Below are positions 15,801 to 24,800 of a stretch of DNA of 26,919 bases, one piece after another. This stretch comes from Goniomonas avonlea. Taxonomy: Eukaryota > Cryptophyceae > Goniomonadida > Goniomonadaceae. The first letter of the stretch is position 1. The number at the start of each line of letters is the position of its first letter. The notes below the pieces were generated by a model, which saw only the letters and a program-made list of their open reading frames with translations, searched no databases and had not been told where the DNA came from. Position numbers and translations under genes: made by a program. The stretch lies in contig QUTJ01031836.1 of the NCBI GenBank assembly GCA_003573635.1, positions 1 to 26,919 on the forward strand, read 5' to 3'.

Positions 15801-18800
15801 TTGAAGGGCTTGAGGCCGCTCGCGTTGCGGCGCGCGAGCGTTGCAGGCAACTTGAGCGTGACCTTGATCTCAGTCGCGGCTCAGCCCTTGCGCGGGAAGA
15901 GGAGTTGGGGCAAGCACTCGCTGAGTCCTCGCAGTCTCACGGCGAGTCATCGGCGCTGCAGGCCGCTCTAGTATCAGCGCAGCGGGAGCGCGCTCAGCTG
16001 CAGGGCGATAACGCCAGCCTGCGGGGCATTGTAGCTGCACGCGAGGAGGAGCTCGTGGCTGTGCGAGAAGAGCAGATGCGCTGTGAACGGGGTTTCTCCC
16101 TGGCCCGCACGCAAGTAGCTGATCTGGAGCACCAGCTTCAGAGCCAGCAAGTTGCTGTGCCGCAACAAGAGCAGCCTGCCGCTGCTGGGCAGGCGGGGTC
16201 CTCGAGTGAGCGTTGGCTCTCTGAGTCCCGAGCACGATGCAAGGAGTTGGAGGCGGAGCTGGCACTGTGCAAGGCCGAAGCCCTCGCCAGAGAGGAGGAG
16301 CTTGGCCTGGCACTGTCAGAGTCGTCACTGTCCATCGGGCAATCCTCGGCGCTGCAAGCTGCACTCCTGTCCGCGCAGCGAGAACGTACCCAGCTGCAGG
16401 CGCAGCTTGCCCCGCTGCGTGCGATGCTTCTGGAGCGCGAGGACGAGCTGAACTCGGTTCGTGAAGCCCTAACGCAGAACATCTCGCAGCTGCAGGAGAA
16501 GCTGGCGCGTGCAGTCGATGAGAACACGCGGCTTCGAAGCGATATGGGTCGCTCGTCCCCGCTCTCAAAACAGGCGCTGCTTGCGAAAACGTCGCCGCGG
16601 GGGGCTGTGGATGTGCAGCAGTGGTCGCAGTCCCAGCTCGAGGCGTTGCGAGAGGAGCTCGCCAACGTTAACAACACGTGTCTCCAGCAGCAGAAGGAAC
16701 TGGCAGATCTCCGTGAGCAACTTTACCAGGAACAGCGAACTTGCATCGATTTGCACAGCGACTTGGCGCGCACTCGTGCGGAGAGTCGTGAGCAAGCGTC
16801 GGCTGCGAGCGCAGAGCAGCAAAGACTCGAGCAAGATGCGCGCCAGCAACTCGCTGCTGCCACCACTGCCGCGGAGGCTCGACAGAGAGAGTTGACACTT
16901 GACCTTGACCTGTCTCGCGCGGCGGCGCTGGCGCGTGAGGAAGAGCTGTCGCAGGCGCTTCGAGAATCTTCCGAGTCACTCGGAGAAACCTCTGGACTAC
17001 AGGTTGCGCTGCAGTCAGCACAGCAGCAGCGTTCCGCACTGCAGCAGGAGCTGTCCACGGTCCGCGCTTGCCTGAACGCCCGAGAGGAAGAGCTCCTAGC
17101 CTTGCGTGACGAGTTGCAAACGACTGTAGAACAGCTGCGTTCCTCGGAAGCGGTGTATCGTGACCGCGAGGTGGACGCGCGATTGCTGCAGAACTACAAA
17201 GACAAGATTGACGCCCTAACTGCCGCTTTGGAGCAAGCCCACCAGCAGACCATGCTGCGCGAGGAGGAAGTTATTTTGGCCAGACGAGGCTTGGCGCAGT
17301 TCAGGGCAGTCACCGACTCCGAGGCCACTCGCTCTCAGGACCAAGCCGACATTTTGAGAGCAACCGTCGCGGGAGAACGCGCAGCAGCGCTGCGTGGGCA
17401 CGAGGCTGCCGCGGCCGCTGCGCAACAACTCGCGTCTGAGCAGCAGCGTGTGCAGGAACTGGAGCAGACTGTGTTGGAGTTGCAGGGGCGTGTGAAATCG
17501 CAAGCCTCGGCTTTGGCGCAGGCGGAGGCTCGCCTTGCTGAATCGGAGCGCGATACGGCGCAGTGGCGGCGACGCACCCGGGAGCTCGACCAAGAGCTAG
17601 ATCGGGCTCGCATCGCAACGCTGGCCAGGGAGGAGGAGCTTGCGCTTGCTATGGATGAGTCGTCAGAGAACATGGGGCAGTCCGCTTCGCTCGGACGCGC
17701 TGTCCAGCTCGCGACAGCGCAACGAACGCAGTTGCAGGAGGAGCTTTCGTCGCTGCGGGACGTTGTCTCGACTCTCGAGGAGGAGCGCTTGGAGGTGCAG
17801 CGAACGTCGCAGCTTGCGACTTCACAGTTGCAAGCGTCCCTTGAGCAAGCTGAGGCCGAGGCGCGTGATGCTCGCGCGGAGGCCGTGCGCACCAGCGAGT
17901 CCTTGCGTCACGAGCTGGAATCTCGCCGGCTCGAAACTGTCCGCTTGCAGCACCTGTTGGCTGAAGCACAGGCCCAACGTAAAGAACGAGAGGACGCGTT
18001 GCAGAGCAGTTTGGCGGGCACGGTACAAGAACTGGAGGAGGTCCGTTCCGACGCGCACGACGTTCTCTCGGCCAGGGTCAAAGAACTGCAGCGCGAGCTC
18101 ACCACAGCCAAAGCGCGCATGCGCCAGCTGGAACTCAGCGCCGCTCAGGCTGTCGAGCAGGCCTCTGAGCAGTCCGCTGAGGGGCAGCAACGGGTGGACG
18201 AGCTTATGGTTGACTTGCGCAAGACCTCTGCCGCTGTTAAGCAGGCCTCACAGGAGAAGGCAGCCTTGGAGCGCTCCGTCGCTGAGCTGCGGGACAGGAC
18301 ACGCGAGCTGCAGCGCGAGCTTGACGCGAGCAGGACCTCGGCACTCTTGCGGGAAGAGGAGCTTGCCAGTGCCCTGGCTGCCAAGAGCTCCGCGCAGGGC
18401 AGGGAGCTGTCGCGAGAGGCACAGGCGACTCTCCAACAGCGGACAGCCGTCGTGCTGGAGCTGCAGGAGGAGCTGGCGAAGCTCCGTGCGGATTTGTGGT
18501 CTCGCGAGGAAGATATCGGCGTGTTGCGAGAGGAGGTTCGCAACGCGGAGAACCAAGTAGGCGCGCTAGAACAGGAGCGCGACCATGCCGTTAGTGAGGT
18601 GAACACGCTGAAACTGCAGCTGATGAAGCTCAGGGAGGCAGAGTGCCATCACCAAGCAGCCCTGGCGGCGTCTCAGGCAGAGGTGGCTGAGCTCATTGGG
18701 CAGCTTGGGGAGCGTGATCTCAGTGAGTACGATACGTCACAGGCCCTGCTGCGAGCGGAGCAGAAGCAGAAATCAGCCAAAGAGGCGTCCCGCACCCGGG

Positions 18801-21800
18801 CGAACGAGGCTGCGGTGCTTGCGACTGGCCTCGACGACGAGCGCGCTCGTGTCCAGCACCTGGAAGCGCAGCTTGCGGCTGAGGTGAAGGAGTGCGCGTC
18901 TGCGAAGTTACAGGTTGCGGAGCTGACTCAGCGCCTCGCGTGCGCTCCGCAGCCACTGGCAGTTGCGCAACTTGAGCAGCAGCTGCAGGCTGCCGTGGCC
19001 TCGGGGCAGGAGGAGCAGTTGGTGCACGCTGCCGAGGTCGCGAAGCTGCGCGAACGGGTTGACGAGGAGTGCCGCAACCGCGCCACTGCGGAGGCGGCAG
19101 TTGTCACTGAGCAGACTCGTTTGCAGGATGAGGCGCTACTGCGGGAGCAGGCAGACGCTCGTTTCGTGGCCCTGGAAGCCGCAGCTTCGAGTCTCCGAGC
19201 CCAAGTTCACGACCTGCAGGTTGCTCTCGACTCGAGTCGTTCAAGCGCGCTGGCGCGGGAGGAGGAGTTGGGGCTGGCACTGAGTGAGTCCTCGCAGTCC
19301 CACGGTGAGTCAGCGGCGCTCAAGGGTGCGTTGCTCTCAGCTCAGAGAGAGCGCGCCGGGCTGCAACACGAGCTCAGTCTCTGCCGCGCAGCCCTGTCGA
19401 CGCGAGAGGAGGAGCTGAGCTCCAGCTGCATGTTACAACAAGAGGCGTCGCTGAGAGCAGATTCGTGTGAACGGAAGCTGTCTGAGGCTCTAGTGGCGTC
19501 TCGCAAACTGAGAGAGGAGCTGGATTCCGTGTCGGGACTTCTTCAGCAGAAGGAAATGGAGGCGTCCAAGGTGGCCGCGGACACGCAACGTGTGAGCGAC
19601 CTGCAGGCTTCTCGCGCTGCTGTTTCTGTCGCGGCCGCGCAGGCTGATTCGAGAATCAGAGAGCTGCAGGCTGCTCTCAACGCGAGTCAGACAGCGGCGC
19701 ATGAGCACATGCTCGCGACTCTGGAGGCTCAGGCTGAACTTGCCATGGCGAACCGCCGCGCGGCGGTCCTGGAGGAGGACCTCGCAGCGACGAAGCTCGT
19801 CGCAACGGAGCAGGGTAAGCAGATTGCAGCAGCGCAACAAGCACAGAGCGAGTACTTGTACGATCAAGGCGTGGCCGAGCAGGCTCTCGCGAAATACCGT
19901 GAGCGCTGCGACCAGCTGCAGGCGGAACTGTCTGCATCACAGCAGGCTGCACTGGCCCGGGAGGAGGAGCTGGCACAGGCCCTGCAGGGGTCCTCACAGT
20001 CCGCCGGTGAGTTTAGGGAGCTCCATGCCGCGCTGCAGTCCGCACAGAGAGAACGCGGCCAGGCGCAAAGCGAAGTCGCGTCGCTGCGTGCGCAAGTTGA
20101 CACTCTCGCGGAGGAGCTGGATGGGCAACGAAGAGAGGCGCAGGTCTCATCCCTCCGGCTTGCAGCAGTTCAAGCTGAACTGCAGGAGTTAAAACTGGTT
20201 GCGGAAGCCGCGGACGCGACTGTGGACTCGGCAAACCTGCGAGTGAAACAGGGAGTGGATGAGCTCGACAAGTGCCAGATGGAGCTTGCGTTATCCAAGG
20301 AGGCTTTGGCCCGTTCGGTGACCTCCCAGCAAGAATCGGCTGCCTCGCTTTCTCAGGTACTTTGCTTCGTTGCTGGAGTATCTCGTTGCCTTGCCACCTG
20401 TGTGTTTTGGCCGCAGCTCTTGCAGCTTGCCACCACTGTGCCATCTCGTCTGAATGGCTATCCGTGGCTCGGTGATTCATACCTAGCTCCTGATCTAGTA
20501 TTCACCATGTCGCACTGCTGAGAATAAATGCCTTTGTTGTTGTGTTTCGTGCCGGTGTTAACCCCTTGCAGGCACAGGCGGACCTGGAGAAGAAAACTGC
20601 GCAGCTCCAGCTGCTACAGTCGCGGCCTTCGCTGTCTGGCCGAGAGGTACAGGTCTCATCCCCCTCAGAGGACTCCTCCAGACGGGGCTCTTTCGCTGGG
20701 AGTGATTCGCCCTCCACACGCCGGTGCCGCGAGCTGGAGAAAGAGCTTGACACGTGTCGGGCCACGGCATTGGCACGTGAGGAGGAGCTGGGACAGGCCC
20801 TGGCAGAGTCCCTGCAAGCGCACGGGCAGTCTTCAGCTCTTGAGGCCGCACTCCTGTCTGCGCAACACGACCGCTCTCAGCTCCAGAGCGAGGTGGCGTT
20901 CCTCCGTGGGCAGGTTGCTGGTCGTGAGGATGACTTGGTTGCTCTGCGTGAGGAGTTGGCATCGAAGCAGCGTGTTTTATCGCAGGGGACCGGAGACTCT
21001 GGAGACAGTGAGGTGATTCAGAAACTGGAGTTGCAGCTCGCCGAGGCGGAGAGGAGAGCAACCAAGTTGGGAGCACAGGCTTCCAAAGACTCTGCTGCTT
21101 TTGACGAGCTGCACCGTCTGTCTGAAACAGTCCGCTCCACTCTTCAGCAAGAAGTGAACAGTCTCAAGGTCTGTGCTGTCTTGTCGTGTGTTGTCGAATG
21201 ACGCTCTGACCGCGTTTTAGGCCCGCCTTGCGTCCCAAGACAAGTCAAGGAACCGGGAGGTGGAGCCGCAGATCGCACCTATCTCCGACGCCGATCACAC
21301 AGGCCGGGAGCTCGCCGAAGCGCGGCGGGCACAGGGGCGAGCCCAAAGTCAAAACACAGTTCTGGAAACAGGGTTGGCATCTCTGCGTCAGCAGTGTAAG
21401 GCACTCGAGCATGAGCTGGAAATCACACGCGCTGGGGCTCTGGCGCGAGAGGAGGAGCTGGGCCAAGTTCTTGCTGAGTCTTCGGCCTCCCATGGTGATT
21501 CCACCGCGCTACAGTCCACCCTTGCAACGGCGCACAGGCGACAGGCTGAGCTCCAGGACGAGGTGCAATCGTTACGCGCAACGGTCGCTGCTCGAGAAGA
21601 GGACCTGCTCACGTCGCGGTCTGAGCAAGAGGCGGGCAGCAGCACTGTGAGATGGCTCGAACGCGCCCGCGAGGACGACCGCGCGACAATAGCCCAGCTC
21701 AAAGCTACTGTGGCGCGGCTCGAAGCCCAGGAACAGAGGAGGCGGATAGGGTTACAAGACGAGGAGGAAGCTCGAGTGCCGGCTCGACCTGCCTCGGATC

Positions 21801-24800
21801 GCAGTGCTGCGGTTGAGAACGCTCTTGTTGAGGAGCAAGAGCGTCGTGCGAAGGTCGAAGCGCAGTTGAGAGTGTTAGCCGAGGCGTCTAACCTGCAAGC
21901 GCACACGCGAGCGCAGTTGGAACAGCAGGTTCAGGAGCTCAAGGAGGCTGGCACAGCCCTTCGGCGCCGCTGTAAGGACCTGGAGTTGGAACTCGACAGC
22001 TCCCGAGAACGCGCCTTGGGCCGTGAGGAGGAGCTCGTACAGGCTCTTGCTGAGCATAAGGAGTCGTCTGGCGAGTCGTCGGCGCTCTCGGATTCGTTGG
22101 CGTCTTCACAGCGAGAGGTGAGACAACTGCAGGCGGAGGTGGCCTCCCTCCGCAGCACTGTTGCCGCCCGCGAAGAGGAGGTCGAGGCGTCCAGAGCCGC
22201 GATGCGCGATGACCACCAGTGCACTGTTGCCAAGTGCCAAGCGGACATCTCCCAGGCTCTGGCAGCAAACGCGGCAATTGTACAGCAGTTGGACCGCGCT
22301 GTTGTTGACGCTCGGATCAAGGAGCAGCAGATGGAAGAAGTTCAGCAGCTGCTCGATGTGACAACTGCCGCCCTCAAAGAGCTCCAGGCGAGTCGACAGG
22401 ATCTCGGCTCTGCGAATCCTGTGGCTCCTCAACTGGCTCTCAAGACAGCACTGTCGTCCGCTGAGCAGTCGCAGTTGCAGCGAGAGGTCGTCTCGTTGCG
22501 CGGCGTTGTACTGGCGTTGGAGGAAGACCTTGCCTCAGCACGCCAAGCCGAGCACGACGCTCAGCAGCGACTTCGCGGTTCCGACGTAGGGGCTCTCAGT
22601 ACAAGCGCGACCTGGGCTGATGTCACTCGCCGCCTGGAAGGGACAGTCGCTCAGAAGGAAGCGGAACTGGCGGAGTACCGCAGCGCTCTGATGTTGCGCG
22701 AGGAAGAGATGGAGACCCTCCGCGAGAGGCAGGCCATTGGAAAGGAATTGGCCGTCGCGATTCCTGAGACTGCTCCTAGTCCGCGCGTCGAAGACTTGGA
22801 AGCGCAGCACGCTGCCGTAAGTTCCGACCTTGAACGCTCAGTCACTGCGGAGCGCGCTGAGCACTTGGCGCTGCAAGACGATTTCAGCAGGCTGGAGCAG
22901 CATGTGGAGCGCCAATCGCGAGCGCACCTCGAAGACACCGCCCTGCTTCAGAATGCGCTCCTTGAAGCGCGACTGGAACGGGACAAGCTGCGCGAGGAAG
23001 TGGAGCGCGCGACAGTGGCAGCGCTCGCCCAGGAGGAGGAGTTCTTCGCCGAACGGAATGCGGCGCAGCAGAACGCTGCGAAGAAGATTCAGGAGGTGGT
23101 CTCGTCGATGCAGGTCGAAGGCGCGGACTCCTCTCAAAGGGAGGTTGCGCGGCTTCACAGCATGCTGCTGTCACGGGAGGAAGAGATGATGACCCTTCGC
23201 GAGGAGCTGAAGCAGGCAACGCAGGCCATCACTCTGAGGTCTCCCCGCCTGGACAACGGGGGACAGCAGGCTAGCGGACCGCGCAGCCCGCTTTCACCGA
23301 AGCAGGAACTAGTTCCCGCAGTCCCGGACGCACAAGCGAACTCACAGAGCGTGGTTGATTCTTTGAAACAGCAGGTGGACACTCTGCGAGCTGCGACGAA
23401 TCAGTGTCAGCGAGAGTTGCAAGAGCGCTCGGCCGCGCTTGACACCTCTCGTGCCAGGTGCAACGAATTGGAGGCCGAGCTGGAGCAGCTCCAGGCCGCA
23501 GCATTGGCGAGAGAGGAAGAATTGGGCCAGGCCCTCTCCGATGCCGCTCAAGGGCAAACGGGATCGCTGCTAGAAGCCGCCCAGGTGTCGCTCAGTGAAC
23601 GAACCAAGCTGCAGGCGGAGGTGGCTGTCTTGCGGAGTGTGGTGGCTGCCCGAGAGGAGGAGCTAGAGACCAACCGTGAGGAGCTCAGCAAACTTGCTGA
23701 TTCGCGGCGACGCCTTCTGGTCCAGTTAGCCAATGTCCAGGAAGAGCCTCGAAAACGAATGAAGCCTGAGGACGAGACGCAGTCGCCCAGAACGTGGGCC
23801 CCCGAACCGATAGCGGCGGCAACCAAAGACGCAAGTCTCGCGGTGACGCAGCAGGAGCTGCTGAAGTTTGGAATCAGTCTCCAAGCCACAGCGAACGCCG
23901 CCCTCGCAGGCAGTCTGCAACAGAAGAGACAGCTTGCAACTGCGTTTGCCGAGATTGCCAGTCGGGAGGAGGAGCGAGACGCGGCGCTGAGTAGCGGCAG
24001 AGCCGATGATGCGCTTAATCAGATGCTGCAGTCGGAACAGCAACAGCGAGTTGAGCTGCAGCAGCAAGTGGTGTCGCTCACAGAGATGCTGTCGTGGCGA
24101 GAGGAGGAACTGGGGGCCGTGCGAGAGGAACTTGAGCTGCAAGCGGTCAAGGAGACCGAGGCGCGGGCTCATGTCCTCAACCTTCAGTCTCAAATAGCGA
24201 AGTTTTCCTCCGTCGCTCAAACCCAGGCCGCTGCGCTTGAGGATGCCCGGGCCACGACGGCGGCTGCGGAGGCCACAGCCGCCGAGATGCAGTCTGAGTT
24301 AGAGCGGCTCCGTGACGAAGTGAAGCAACGCTCGCTGAGCATCCAGCGGGAATCGTCACCAAGGGGTGGGAAGCCATACGCTTCCAACAATGCTGAGGAG
24401 ATCACCGAGCTGCGCGAGCAGCTGGAGCTGTCGCAGGCTGAGTGCAAACTGCAGGTACTTGCCAACGAACGCTTGCGGGTTCAACTTGCCCAATCCAAGG
24501 CCACCGCCGACAGCTCCCGTGCGCGGTCGCTGCAACTGCAGCAGGAGCTCGACCGGAGTCGCGAGGAGTCTTTGGCCCGTGAGGAGGAGCTGGCGCAAGC
24601 CTTGACAGACTCTGCCGCGGGACAATCGCCCGTCCTTCTGCAAGCGCTCCAGTCTGCCCAGAGGGAGCGCCTCTCGCTCGCGGCCGAAGTGGTTTCCCTC
24701 ACCTCCAGCGTCGCGATGCGCGAGGAGGAGTTCGAAGCTGCCCGTCAGGAGCAGCTGGCGTTCGGGGAGCTCGTGGTCTCGATGTCGCGCCTCAGCAAGC

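Noticed and set aside
20357-20571. Continuation of the giant frame to a stop at 20519-20521 as the true end of the protein
   Set aside because: After the GTACTT donor at 20357 the heptad pattern and composition are lost. A CAG acceptor at 20569-20571 restores the same phase and the same repeat units, so this is an intron.
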